A stretch of 64,000 bases of DNA from Vandiemenella viatica (GCA_031002005.1 CM061919.1:11913687-11977686), one strand, 5' to 3'. Numbered from the stretch's first letter, positions 11,449-22,857 are shown. Notes: generated by a model not told the origin, from the sequence alone. Translations and numbers: made by a program.

Positions 11449-12867
11449 CTACATTTGCCCTCTACAAATTTTATATTTAAATTCTTTCAAAGTTTTCGGT
11501 AAATTATTCATCATTTCTCTTGGTAACTCATTCCAATCCCTGACACCCTTACCTAAAAAAGAGAATATTCCCACACCCTTGAGCCTGAAATCGAGTGCCA
11601 GCTTGTGGTCATGGTCATCTTTTCCCTTCCATGCACTACTTTTCATACCTATTGCAATATCTTTCCATGCCTCATCGCTAGTATATGCCCTGTACACTCC
11701 CATGACCCTCCTCATCCTCCTCCTGTCTTGCAATGAATCCCATTCCAGCTCCTTTATCATATCCGTCACTGATTGCATTTTGCGATAATTTCCAGAAACA
11801 AATCTAGCAGCCCTTTTTTGCACCCTCTCCAACTCCTGTATTTGATACGTAAAATGAGGGTCCCATACTACACTACCATATTCGAGCAATGGTCTGACCA
11901 AACTTTTGTAACCCAGTTCCTTTACTTCTCTCGTAGATCCCCTCATCACTCTCTCCAACAAGTGTAGAACTTTTAAACCTTTTCCTACCACCTGTCCAAA
12001 GTGTCCTGCCCCGTTAAGATTGTTATGAAAAGTAATGCCAAGATATTTAAATTTCAAGTCTTCAGCAAGCAATTCTTTTCCCACCTTATATTCATAATTA
12101 ACCTTTTGTTTTTTATTTGTGTATCTAATAAGCTGACTCTTCTTTGCATTTATCTTCATTCCATGTTTACCAACCCAACTAGATATCCTGTCCAGATCAC
12201 CCTGCAACTGTTTACAATCCTCTATCGTTTTGATTCTTTTATACAGTATTATGTCATCTGCAAACAATCAACACAATTATTCATTAGAATAATGAATAGC
12301 AATGGTCCCAATACGCTACCCTGTGGCACACCCATTTTTACTTCCACCTCTTTTGATACTACATTTCCTACCCTAACTTACTGTTTACTACCATTTAAAA
12401 ATTCTTCTACCCAGCAAATCACATTCTCATCCACTCCAATGGTTTTTATCTTATTTACCACCATTTTATGGCTTACTCTGTCAAACGCCTTTGACAGATC
12501 TAGTGCTACACTATCAATTTGGCCTCCCTTGTCCATTTCATATATCCCACCAACTGAGATTCGCATGAATATCCTTGCCTGAACCCATGTTGCCTGCTTG
12601 AAAACCACTTACACTCCTCACATATATTTCTGATGTGGTTGCATATCAATCTTTCCACTAATTTACCTACCACTGATGTCAAACTGATTGGCCTGTAATT
12701 TTCAACTCTATTTCGCACCCCTCCTCTATGTACCGGTACTACTATCGCACTTTTCCAGTCCTGTAGTAAGCAGCAAGTATCCAGGCTCAATTTAAATATT
12801 ATTTCAAGATAAGGTACAATGTCACATCCGGCTATCGTTAAGATATATGTAATAATATTATCTACAC
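11449..12867 (-). pseudogene. LINE reverse transcriptase (copy 2)
   Basis: On the minus strand the RT has RGGVRNRVENYRPISL (about 12735), VALDLSKAFDRVSHK (about 12510, motif A), and FADDIILYKRI at 12267 downward (motif C, catalytic Asp pair retained). A single 272-residue open frame then runs to 11449 with KYLGITFHNNLN, LVRPLLEYGSVVWDP, ARFVSGNY and FLGKGVRDWNELP. Polymerase motifs B and C are split by a frameshift near 12270-12380, where a segment of about 30 bp is also missing relative to copy 3. The long intact C-terminal frame makes this a relatively young copy. Confidence 0.85.
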
Positions 12868-13195
12868 CAGTGGTTCCCAATTAGTGGTAAGCGTACCCCC
12901 AGGGGTACGTGAGGTTTCTTCAGGGGGTACGCGCGGTGGTCTCTTGGCTAGGGTGATCACTAAAATAATTGAAAAAAAATCCACTTTTATCAGCCAAAAG
13001 AAACTTTACTATCACCCAAATATATTTTAAGATAAACTGTGTTTGTGTCAATTATATTATTGTAATCCTGTGCTTGTGAGAAGCACTCTACTGGGATGAA
13101 CGAATTCATTTATTTATCATTTCTGCTGTAAGGGGTACGCGCGGTTGAGCTCCTTCTTGCAGTGGTACTCGGGAAAAAATAATTGGGAACCACTG
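12868..13195. mobile_element. hAT MITE, 328 bp, inside LINE copy 2
   Basis: Inverted ends CAGTGGTTCCCAATTAGTGG and AATAATTGGGAACCACTG are flanked by a perfect 8-bp duplication ATCTACAC (12860-12867 and 13196-13203). GGGGTACGCG motifs repeat inside both ends. There is no open frame. Confidence 0.92.
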
Positions 13196-13203
13196 ATCTA
13201 CAC

Positions 13204-13915
13204 CATCCCCTTTATGTTTTTTTCAGCTTTCTTATTTCCTTCATGATTTCCTCAGGATGAATATCAAATTTTTTGCTATCGTCATTTCTAACTGTGTTGT
13301 TAAGCTCGTTCTCCAAATTAGACTCTCCTGTTTCTGATTCATTGTCCCTAATGCTTTCACTGAACCAGTTACTTAAAATCTCTGCCTTTTTCAAATCGTC
13401 AGTAACGTATTCTCCATCCTTATCTACAAGTGTCTCTACACCCTCCCTTCCCGCAGTTTCCTGATAAAGCCATAGAAATTTCTAGATGCATCAGTCAATG
13501 TTCCTCCTGCACTGACAATACTCTTCATAAACCCATCTTTAGCCATTTTCTTTGCTGTTATTAAGTCCTTGTTTAGTTGTTTTAAATATTCCCTACTACC
13601 CTGCTGTCTCTTAACTCTGTTATGTTCTGTTCTTACCAACCTCTTTAACCTCCTCACTTCCCTATTATAGTACATAGGTTCTCTACTTCTATTTATTTTC
13701 TGCCTTGGAATAAATTTTTATTCCCCCTTTCTTATTATCTCCTTGAACTTTTCCCACCTTGACTCTACTGTACTTGAGCCTTCCTTCCATTTGCTGAATT
13801 GTTCTCTGAAATATCTCTTCAAATTTGAATCCTGTGCCTTTTTATAATTGTACCTATTTCCCCCTTCAATGTTGGCTGCTGGTTTACTGAATCCTCTAAT
13901 ATCCATCAGAACTTC
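13204..13915 (-). pseudogene. LINE ORF2 linker between endonuclease and RT (copy 2)
   Basis: Minus-strand frames carry DIRGFSKPAANIEGGNRYNY (from about 13906), a basic segment REVRRLKRLVRTEHNRVKR (about 13660), EYLKQLNKDL, FMKSIVSAGGTLTDASRNF and KKAEILSNWFSESIRDNES (about 13390). They are interrupted by stops and frameshifts near 13720 and 13440. This linker is highly charged and probably coiled; the same block is in copies 1 and 3. Confidence 0.8.
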
Positions 13916-13925
13916 ATGAAGATCA

Positions 13926-14771
13926 TACGTTCTCCAAATAAATTTATAAACGAGAACGTTTGTTACTAAATAATCGCTATCTTTTTAAACATCGCTTTGC
14001 GGTTAGTCGTCGTCAATGTCATTAGAACCGGGAGAGGATAGTAGACAATAGGCGGGGGAAAAAACGGTGTGGCGTCATCTAACTTTTTTCATGGTATTGA
14101 TTCCTACTATAAATCAATGCTAAATGCTCCTGGACTTGATTGTTCAAGGAACTAGTCTTTCATAACTTGGAAATCCAGTTTTTATTCCAGCAATCATAGA
14201 AAACGAGCCTCATTTCAAGTCAATAATTGCGTTGTGCTGATTCAAATGGCTTTCTAGAATATCTAATTTCAAATCTGCTTTAGCATTTGGGACACAGTCT
14301 ATGTGCATTTTTATCATTTTACTCGAAGCTTTTCATTAAAGCTTTGTGTTTTCTTAAATTCTTCTCATTATTCCGCTATTGAGTTAAAATTTCTCGTATG
14401 CTGTACCGACCATTCTCTCCAACTACGTATATCACCACATCTAATACTTAGTGATTCTTTGGTAAAGCTATCGATTTAATCTAGTTTTCTTGGTTCAGAA
14501 AATTTGAAACAAAGATACTGATTCCGTAAGTGTCTGATTTACTCTGTCACTTTAACTGTTTTTCACTCTCAGTTTCAAAACTCTTCAAGTTGTTAAGTAC
14601 TCCGGAGAACCTCTTTTTATTTCCACGCAATTAGCTGATCGTTTTCTCTGAAAGCCTTGAGGTGGCTCTTTGCCAAACTCACTTAACGTATAAGAGTTGC
14701 CAGGAATCTGATACCGGTGTGGAATTTGAATATGTTCTTTAAATTATCTCCATAACTAGAATAATCTAAAT
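13926..14771. other. Unassigned spacer
   Basis: AT-rich interval without a recognisable gene or repeat end. Confidence 0.4.
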
Positions 14772-15675
14772 CATTGATTCCCAAAGTGGTCCAGGTGGAC
14801 CCCCAGGGGTCCACGGGAGACTCGACGGGGGTCTATGTTGGCGTGATAAAAAAATGGGGGTTCACGATTCGATAGCGGGGGTCCACGAAAATTTATCTGG
14901 TTTCGATAGTAAAGAACTGTGATAGTAAAAAAAATGTTGGTTTGACTTCACCTATTTATGTAAGCAGATAATATTTTAAGAAGCTCAGCGACTATTACTT
15001 GTAAAAACTTGTATATTCCGATTGCACGTCTAAACAAGAGTTCTTGTAAAAACTTGTATATTTCATATTCAATACAGATTGAATATTACAGAACGGGGGG
15101 ATTTGCGGTTATTCCTAACAAAACTGAAGCCAAATATTGATAATTTGCTGTCAATCCATCAATTACATCCCTCCCAATAAAATTATGACTATTTTTTAAT
15201 TGCCATTGTAGAAGTTACGTTATTAATGTTTAATTTTAATTATATTATGGCAGACTGTTATAACAAGTAATAGTGTAATAAATTACAAATTTATTCAAAT
15301 AAATATATACAACACAAGAAAATATATTTTGCTTTTTAGTTTTACCACTCCGAATGGGGAGCTTTCTAAAAAAAAAAAAAAAAATAGTGAGAATTAATTG
15401 GTTTCTTGTGCTGTGAGTTGTTTTTTGACAACCACTCTCAGCACAATCAATTAATTAACCAGTCGATTTATCACTTCTTTTTCGAAAACTGTTAATAGGT
15501 ACGTGGTTGGAACTCAGCCGCAACGCAAATTTTCATAGTTAGATCTTCACATTTGACGAAAATATGAAGATCTAACTACGTTGGAAATATGGTAGAAATG
15601 TAGCTTCAGGGGGTCCACCGGAACCAGAAAAATTTTGAAAGTGGTCTATGAGAAAAATAAGTTTGGGTACCTCTG
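14772..15675. mobile_element. hAT-like element, 0.9 kb
   Basis: The ends CATTGATTCCCAAAGTGG and AAGTTTGGGTACCTCTG are inverted-repeat variants of the CAGTGGTTCCCAA hAT end, followed inward by GGGGGTCCACG runs. The flanks ATCTAAAT and GTGTAGGT match at only 4 of 8 positions, so the duplication has decayed or the borders are slightly off. A hairpin TAGTTAGATCTTCA/ATGAAGATCTAACTA lies at 15537-15583. No transposase is seen. Confidence 0.65.
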
Positions 15676-16094
15676 GTGTAGGTAGTGCGCTCCGTGTTCC
15701 AGCGCTATTTGGAAGATGCGAGATGTGTACGCCTGGGACAAGCAACAAAGTCAGCTCTGGCACTACACAGCATAGAGGAGAGTCAACATTTTGACGCCCA
15801 GGGGACACGAATACTAGTACACTCAAATGGATATCTTGGCAGTGTAATTAAGAAGTGTCTCGCAGAAGGCCCGGTAAACAGAGATACCCGGTGATTAGCC
15901 AACTAAGAGTAACGAGAAAGAACCATCGAGAAGATACAAGAATGAATTCTGAATTACAACCGACTTCCTACAACGCTTGTGTCCCCATCACGTCCCTCGA
16001 CCCACTAATCGTACCTCCCCACCACCTCGGTATCGCTCGGCTCACATGACTATGACGTCGGCCAGCGGAGGCTATATAAGAGCAGGCGCTTCAG
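15676..16094 (+). pseudogene. Penelope-like element, GIY-YIG C-terminus
   Basis: The frame at 15685-15894 has RYLEDARCVRLGQATKSAL, ALHSIEESQHFD, TRILVHSNGYLGSVIKKCL and EGPVNRDTR. This order (LGQ-x-x-K-S-A-L, E/H-S-x-E, a Y-x-x-x-x-I-K/E-E/K motif, and NRD near the end) matches the endonuclease domain at the C-terminus of Penelope-like elements. The domain nicks DNA to prime reverse transcription. The N-terminal RT is absent: the hAT element ends at 15675 just upstream. A frameshift near 15890 moves the tail into another frame. Alternative readings are possible, but the end block is distinctive. Confidence 0.55.
16073..16080 (+). promoter_or_regulatory. TATA box in Penelope-element tail
   Basis: TATATAAG preceded by a GC-rich stretch and followed 20-25 bp later by GCTTCAGGAGCCC. 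It sits downstream of the endonuclease, where the long-terminal-repeat-like promoter of Penelope elements would lie. Position and sequence suggest a promoter; activity is unknown. Confidence 0.35.
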
Positions 16095-16106
16095 GAGCCC
16101 GGCACT

Positions 16107-16804
16107 CCAGGAGGAACGTGCCACACCTAATGCCTCTGACCATCTTCGGGGAAGACATAAATTGGACCAGGACTGCCACCTACCTAGGAGTCAAAATAGA
16201 CAGAAGGATGACGTGGAAGCCCCATGTCACAAGTGTCCGTGGAAAAGCTGCAGGGAGACTAAGAACTCCTAAATCCCACATCAGCACTGAGACCGGACCT
16301 AGGCATCCGACTCTACGTCGCTCTCGTCAGACCCATACTGGAGTATGCTGCGGTCGTCTGGGGCAACACTGCTGCCTCCAACCTTCAACTGCTGCAGGTA
16401 ATCCAGAACAGGGCCATCAGGAATGCGTACCATCTGCCGAGAGAGACGAGGGTAGACGTCCTCCATCAGATAAGTGGACTACCACGACTTCGTCAAAGAT
16501 TCGAAAAGTTGGCAGCCCAGTTCTACAATGCAAGCCAGAAGTCTACCAACCCTCTGGTAACGGCTCTGGGAGCTGAACCGATTTACGACAACACTCTCAG
16601 ATGGCCAAGAAAACTCCTGGACCACCAGTAAAGAAATGATCAAACCCAAACCATGAAATAAAATACCAGATATTGACAAACCCTGACAGGACACACACTC
16701 TCAGGAGAACCACAAAGTAATATGAAAGGCGATGCACACAAGCGCAAAACCTTCCCCACAATCTGGGACCTAGGTTAATCCCAGTTATGATGTCAAGGCA
16801 AGGC
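16107..16804 (+). mobile_element. Jockey-like LINE fragment inserted in Penelope element
   Basis: A 12-bp direct repeat GAGCCCGGCACT flanks it (16095-16106 and 16805-16816), read as a target-site duplication. Inside is the RT C-terminal part of a different LINE: TYLGVKIDRRMTWKPHV (about 16175), then after a frameshift LVRPILEYAAVVWGN (about 16327), IQNRAIRNAY, and LRWPRKLLDHQ ending about 16630. Roughly 170 bp of untranslated 3' sequence follow, without an obvious poly-A. It is 5'-truncated, as is usual for LINE insertions. Confidence 0.7.
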
Positions 16805-16816
16805 GAGCCCGGCACT

Positions 16817-16930
16817 TCGCCAGAAGATGGTGTCGGAAAGCGTCTCCGAAACGTCACATGTGATTGACGCCCTCCCCCAATCGGAGGCTCGAGAAGTTTT
16901 CGTACAGTTGACACACCGGTAAAGCCTTCA
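16817..16930 (+). ncRNA. Penelope-element tail with decayed hammerhead-like motif
   Basis: CAGAAGA (16821-16827) and GAAACGTC (16848-16855) bracket a possible stem GGTGTC/GTCTCC with loop GGAAAGC. A hammerhead core needs CTGANGA, then stem II, then GAAA; here one base of the first box differs and two of six stem pairs are mismatched. Penelope-like elements are known to carry hammerhead ribozymes in their terminal repeats. As read it would be inactive. Confidence 0.35.
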
Positions 16931-17544
16931 TTATTTCTAATGTTTTATTCATTGAAGTAGAGGGGGAAGATTTGTACGAATCCAAAGTGTTTACACAACC
17001 ACTCGCCCTGACTGGCTGGCAGCGCACTAAGGTCTGATACCGCTGGCTGGCAGTCCAGAAGTCACGGAGCGATGGTTTGCAGAAGCGAGTCACAGCAATT
17101 TGTAAACAGTTCAACCTACAAGTTGACAACGGCGGCTGACAGTTTGTAAATCAATGCATACGACGAATGTTATCTGGATCAACGATTTAAAGCCTGAATG
17201 TATAGGGATTCGAGAATATATTGAAGTATAGGTTATTAGTAGTAAACTGCAACGAGAATTATTTGGATTTGAGCTGTGAGAAAGCATCTAGAAATGTCGA
17301 ACTTACCATGCTGAGTTAGAGACATTGAGTCATAGAAAAGAATGCAGATTGCAGTTGAAGAGGAATCACTTACTTTTGTGCAGTACGATATATGTAAAGA
17401 GATTCCACGGAGTCTGGAACTATCGTCTCTGTCGCCTTTCGTCAATGAACCCGACGCACAGATATCAAGTCAAAAGCATCCAAACACCGAGAGAAATGGA
17501 AACCACTCATAGATTATCACCCACCGACAAACAAACAAGGAATA
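16931..17544. other. Unassigned spacer
   Basis: No gene or repeat end recognised; moderate GC with CTGGCTGGCAG repeated twice at 17008 and 17042. Confidence 0.35.
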
Positions 17545-19825
17545 AGTGATCATAAAGCAGTTCTGATGGATATTAGAGGATTCAGTAAACCAGCAGCTAA
17601 AATTGAAGGGGGAAATAAGTACAATTATAAAAAGGCAAAGGTTTCAAATTTGAAGAGAGATTTCAGAGAACAATTTAGCAAATGGAAGGAAGGCTCAGGT
17701 ACAGTAGAGTCAAGGTGGGAAGAGTTCAAGGAGATAATAAGAAAGGGGGAAGAAAAATTTATTCCAAAGCAGAAAATAAAGAGAAGTAGAGAACCTATGT
17801 ACTATAATAGGGAAGTGAGGAGGTTAAAGAGGTTGGTAAGAAAAGAACATAACAGAGTTAAGAGACAGCAGGGTAGTAGGGAATATTTAAAACAACTAAA
17901 CAAGGACTTAATAACATCAAAGAAAATGACTAAAGATGGGTTTATGAAGAGTATTGTCAGTGCAGGAGGACCATTGACTGATGCATCTAGAAATTTCTAT
18001 GGCTATATCAGGAAACTGAGGGGAAGGTAGGGTGTAGAGACACTTATAGATAAGGATGGAGAACAAGTTACTGACGATTTGAAAAAGGCAGAGATTTTAA
18101 GTAACTGGTTCAGTGAAAGCATTAGGGACAATGAATCAGAAGCAGGAGGGTCTAATTCAGAGAACGAGCTTAACAACCCAATTAGAAATGACGATAGTAA
18201 AAAATTTGATATCCATCCTGAGGAAATCATGAAGGAAATAAGAAAGCTGAAAAAAATAAAGGGGCTGGTGAAGATAATATTACTACAGATATTTTAAAGA
18301 TAGCCAGATGTGACATTGTACCTTATCTTGAAATATTATTTAAATTGAGTCTAGACACTTGCTACTTACCACAGGACTAGAAAAGTGCAATAGTAGTGCC
18401 GGTACATAAGGGAGGGGTGAGAAATAGAGTTGAGAATTACAGGCCAATCAGTTTGACATCAGTGGTAGGTAAATTAATGGAAAGATTGATATGCAACCAC
18501 ATCAGAAATATATGTGAGGAACATAAGTGGTTTTCAAGCAGGCAACATGGTTTCAGGCAAGGATATTCATGCGAATCTCAGTTGGTGGGATATATGCAAG
18601 ATATTTCAGATGAAATGGACAAGGGAGGCCAAATTGATAGTGTAGCACTAGATCTGTCTAAGGCGTTTGACAGAGTAAGCCATAAAATGGTAGTAAATAA
18701 GGTAAAAACCATTGGAGTGGATAAGAAAGTCATTTGCTGGGTAGAAGAATTTTTAAAAGGCAGAAAACAGAAAGGGTAGGAAATGTAGTATCAAAAGAAG
18801 TTGAAGTAAAAATGGGTGTGCCACAGGGTAGCGTATTGGGACCATTGCTATTCATTATTCTAATGAATAATTGTGTTGATTGTTTACTATCTGAAATTAG
18901 ATTGTTCGCAGATGACATAATGCTGTATAAAAGAATCAAAACGATAGAGGATTGTAAACAGTTGCAGGCTGATCTGGACAGGATATCTAATTGGGTTGGT
19001 CCGTTGGTAAACATGGAATGAAGATAAATGCAAAGAAGAGTCAGCTTATTAGATACACAAATAAAAAACAAAAGGTTAATTATGAATATAAGGTAGGGAA
19101 AGAATTGCTTGCTGATGACTTGAAATGTAAATATCTTGGAATTACTTTTCATAACAAATTTAACTGGGCAGGACACATAGGACAGGTGGTAGGAAAAGGT
19201 TTCAAAGTTCTGCACTTGTCGGAGAGAGTGATGAGGGGATGTACGAGAGAAGTCAAGGAATTGGGTTACAAAACTTTGGTCAGACCATTGCTCGAATATG
19301 GTAGTGTAGTTCGGGACCCTCATTTTACGTATCAAATACAGGAGTTGGAGAGGGTGCAAAAAAGGGATGCTAGATTTGTTTCTGGAAATTATCGCAGAAT
19401 GCAATCAGTGACGGATATGATAAAGGAGCTGGAATGGGATTCATTGCAAGACAGGAGGAGAATGAGGAGGGTCATGGGAGTGTACAGGGCGTATACTGGC
19501 GATGAGGCATGGAAAGATATTGCAATAGGTATGAAAAGTAGTGCATGGAAGGGAAAAGATGACTATGACCACAAGCTGGAACTCGATTTCAGGCACAAGG
19601 GTGTGGGAAGATTCTCTTTTTTAGGTAAGGGTGTCAGGGATTGGAATGAGTTACACAGAGAAATGATGAATAATTTACCGAAAACTTTGAAAGAATTTAA
19701 AGATAAAATTTGTAGAGGGCAAATGTAGGTAGGTGCAGGATAGGGGGAAGATGGGTGTGTAGGGAAATTGTCACCGGAGCCTGTGCTCCATTGCAATTAA
19801 ATTAAATTAAATTAAATTAAAAACA
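17545..19825 (+). mobile_element. LINE copy 3, best preserved copy
   Basis: 5'-truncated LINE beginning at G-I-S-D-H-K (about 17540-17557) and ending in an (ATTAA)n tail (19794-19820). The 3' end GGTGCAGGATAGGGGGAAGATGGG...TGTGCTCCATTGCAATTAA matches all other copies. It is nearly intact apart from a few stops and shifts, and so is the best template for the family within the window. Confidence 0.92.
17548..19727 (+). pseudogene. LINE ORF2 (endonuclease end, linker, RT), copy 3
   Basis: Order: endonuclease end SDHKAVLMDI; a charged linker of about 250 residues (REVRRLKRLVRKEHNRVKR, FMKSIVSAGGPLTDASRNF); RT with VHKGGVRNRVENYRPISL (18402), LVGYMQDISDEMDKGGQID, ALDLSKAFD (18645-18671, motif A), MGVPQGSVLGPLLF (18812, motif B), FADD (18905-18916, motif C); then KYLGITFHNKFNW, LVRPLLEYGSVVRDP, ARFVSGNYRR, FLGKGVRDWNEL and the end CRGQM. 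Breaks are a TAG at 18028, a one-base shift near 18253, a TAG at 18378, a shift near 18773 and a small insertion near 19000. All catalytic RT residues are retained. The product copies element RNA at a nicked target. Confidence 0.88.
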
Positions 19826-20655
19826 AAGATATTTTGTACAAATACTAACAGCGAAATTCATAAATCTGTACTCAGCAACACTCAGACTTCAGTTCACAAG
19901 CATCCAAACATTCTGAGACATCAGTATGGATACACACCGAAATCAAAATATCACTATCAGGCATCTTCTCCGCTTGATAGTGATCCAACCAACTTTAGCG
20001 TTGACTTGTCTACAACCCATCACAATTTTTTCGTCCATGTAAATATTGTTAATAATTGTAAAAGTTGTGGAATTTTGTTAAAAAATTCTTCAATTTTGGA
20101 AAATCATGAAAATTTATACAAATGCTGAACTTTTCTGAAAAATAAATCGTGAGTTTTGTGTAAATTCAGCACAGAAAGGCGTCATCTGTATAGATTTGCT
20201 GAGTTGGATGGTGCCTTGAAATGATGTTCAAACATTTACGCGAACTTCTGTTAACTCCGTGAGCATCGACACACTTACGTCTAACTGTATCAATTTGTTT
20301 CGTTGCCTCAGGTGTAGGGTTGAAACACGTACAGTTATACATAGCTGACAGTAGCTTTACAAGTATGATAATAACTAGCTCGTAGTATAGACACTTGCTT
20401 TCATAGTAAGATAACGCTTTCTGTACTAAACGATGCTATTAATTATATCATGAAAAAGAAATATTAATTAAGGAACAAATTAAACCACCTGGTGAATTTT
20501 CGCAAATTATGTTAAATATATTAAACACGGGCAGAGACGATCGCGCTATCGTATAATTGTTTCAAAGGTCGTGGTTGCTACAATCGAATTTGCTGATATA
20601 CAAACTTTGAGTCTAAAAGTTCATTCTGCAAGATTTGAAGAAGTTTTGTTTAAAG
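19826..20655. other. Unassigned spacer
   Basis: AT-rich, no recognisable coding or repeat signature. Confidence 0.4.
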
Positions 20656-21410
20656 CAGTGTTTCCCAACGTGGGGCCCACGCCCCACAGGGGGGCAATTT
20701 GGTTTTTTTAGGGGGGCAATTTAGAAATTGACTTGATACGACTTTACCACTTTCTCTTCGCGTTATTTAAATATAGCAAAAAAGCAAATTCTTAAAACAG
20801 TGTAAATAATTATTAGGTATAGTTTCGTTTGATGTTAGCAAAATATATCATCTGGATGATTTGAGTCGTCAACTTGACCTTTTTGGGATTCACCGCGTAA
20901 TGTGCCGCCTGTCTCGGCCTGTTATCAGTAAATGATTTACTGATAAAAGAAAGAAATCGACTGGATATATCACAACGTGGAGACTTGAGATTAAATTTGA
21001 TTCTTGGCTGTCCGGGTGGCGCCGCGTCATGCCACCCGGACAGCCAAGAATCAACTGACTGGCCGCGGAAGCCTACGATTACACTTGAGATTAAAGCTTA
21101 CTAAATTGGAGCCTAATATAAAATCTCTATGTCAAGCATCAAGCGCAAGGATCACACTAAATTGCCATAATAAATCTTTATTAAAAATCTTTTGAATTTG
21201 AATTTTAGTATTTCATTATATGTTTTTTTAATTTTACTTACTGTGTTTTATTACAATATTAAAGTGTTTTCTTTCAAACATCATCTTATATGAGTTTCGT
21301 TAATATCAAATAATTTTTTTATTTAAAATTATGTAATGGGGGGGGGGGGGCATGGGCAAAAAAAAAGTGTTAAAAGTGGGGCATGACCCAAAAAAGGTTG
21401 GGAAACACTG
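20656..21410. mobile_element. hAT element, 755 bp, with internal perfect hairpin
   Basis: Inverted ends CAGTGTTTCCCAACGTGGGG and GGTTGGGAAACACTG, with GGGGGGCAATTT/GGGGCATGACC runs inside. The flanks GTTTAAAG and ATCTAAAT match at 5 of 8 positions, a decayed duplication. No transposase remains. Confidence 0.8.
20997..21054. repeat. Perfect 24-bp inverted repeat, 10-nt loop
   Basis: The left arm TTGATTCTTGGCTGTCCGGG... (20997-21020) is exactly complementary to 21031-21054, with loop GCCGCGTCAT. It is far more GC-rich than the surrounding element. Confidence 0.9.
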
Positions 21411-22228
21411 ATCTAAATACTTGTACCCAGTAAATTAACTACATCTTCTTTCCTCATGTGTTATCTTTTCCACTGTTAACGGTAAATGTTCAAGTTTTAA
21501 GAGAGGCAGACAATAGGTCTTCTTGTGGTCCAAATGAATAAATATTGGACTTTGATTACAGCAGCAACAGAACTCACAAGATAAAAATGTCTGTCACATC
21601 AGAATTTGAAGTTCGAGTTTGAAATACACTGTCAACCGTCAAGAGCATAACTGATCGTGGTCCGCACTAACAGATATTACAGATCTGCGCGTTGGATGTA
21701 ATATGAGCAAAGTGAATAATCATGTAACATGTACAAAGGACAAAAATCTATACAACGAAACACACCCTCTGTAAATCTCTTCTCGTTTACATGTGATTTA
21801 CGATTCGCATTTGACTGTGGAAAAGAGTGCCGACCATTTCCATTTTTTCGCAGCATTTGTTTTGGTTGTGTTTTTTCCCCCCATCTTGTTCCATCGAGTT
21901 CAGCCTCTAGCGGGTAAAAACAAGTAGAATATCAATAGTTTATTATATTATAAAAAAAATTCATGGGTTACACAGGCACAGATTTACACATTCAAAATTG
22001 ACAACGGCATTTTGCACGCATCACATCAGATAGAATTAAGTGTTATGTACAAACTCTTGGATGTTGTAGAAAAAGTTGCTAATAACATAGTATTTTACTT
22101 TTTCTTTAAATGTTTGTTTATGTCTACAAACGGTTTATTCTGTTAGGAAGTTTATTTAATCAGATATTCTTCTTAACTGTTACCATCTATTTGTATTAAA
22201 TATAACCATGTTTGGATTCAAGTTTGAT
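21411..22228. other. Unassigned spacer
   Basis: No gene or clear repeat seen; AT-rich with short chance frames only. Confidence 0.35.
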
Positions 22229-22270
22229 TGCAATAGAGCGCATGCTCCGGTGGCAAGTTATTTCCGTCTC
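22229..22270 (-). mobile_element. Very short LINE 3'-end fragment
   Basis: TTGCAATAGAGCGCATGCTCCGGTGGCAAGTTATTTCC matches, with few changes, the last 40 or so bases of the LINE family (TTGCAATGGAGCACAGGCTCC...). Only the extreme 3' end is present. Confidence 0.6.
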
Positions 22271-22857
22271 TGGTATTCAAATTGTATATTTTGCATGATA
22301 ATTTAAACAAGCGAAATATTTTTATGACAAAGGACATATATATGATACTTAGGTTGTAACCTAACTAGTAATGAGAAAACAAGAAGGAAGTAATACCTGT
22401 CCTAGCAAAGGCAAAGAAGTTTTCTTTCATTCTTTTTTAAAAAAAACGAGAAGAAAACACATAAGCTTCTTTTTTTATCGAATTTCACGTCTGCAACTGT
22501 GTGCTCTTGGCCCTAAGAAACATGTAGAGCAGCAGAATTAGAGATTCTACTCAAATTATATAGAATGGAGGTAGGGTGAGTAAATGGTCAACAAAAGGTA
22601 TCTGAAGACGTTAAATAGTTTAAAATTAGCTGTTGGCCCAAGTCGTGGCGCTGTTCAGAGCCTCATTACCTATTTCGAATCCTGGCAATAGAATACAGTG
22701 CTCAATCAGTAGCGTAGGAGAATTGGTGATACACGATTCCTAATCACCCGATTGTCCTTGGCTAGACACTAAAACTCTTCGCAGTGATTGTGAAGTGTGT
22801 GCATACTGCACTCTTGATGGTGATTCGTACGTCGTATGGATTTTTTTTTTTTTTTTT

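Larger units (their letters stand above)
11356..13925 (-). mobile_element. LINE copy 2 (same family, inverted)
   Basis: The 3' end is at GGAGCACAGCCTCCGG (about 11385-11404 on the plus strand) with an (AAT)n-like tail at 11358-11378. The 5' border is near 13915-13925, just upstream of the codons for the endonuclease S-D-H motif, almost exactly where copy 3 also begins. A 328-bp hAT MITE interrupts it at 12868-13195. Confidence 0.9.

Noticed and set aside
14772..15683. Target-site duplication for the 904-bp hAT-like element
   Set aside because: The flanking 8-mers agree at only 4 of 8 positions, so it is not claimed.
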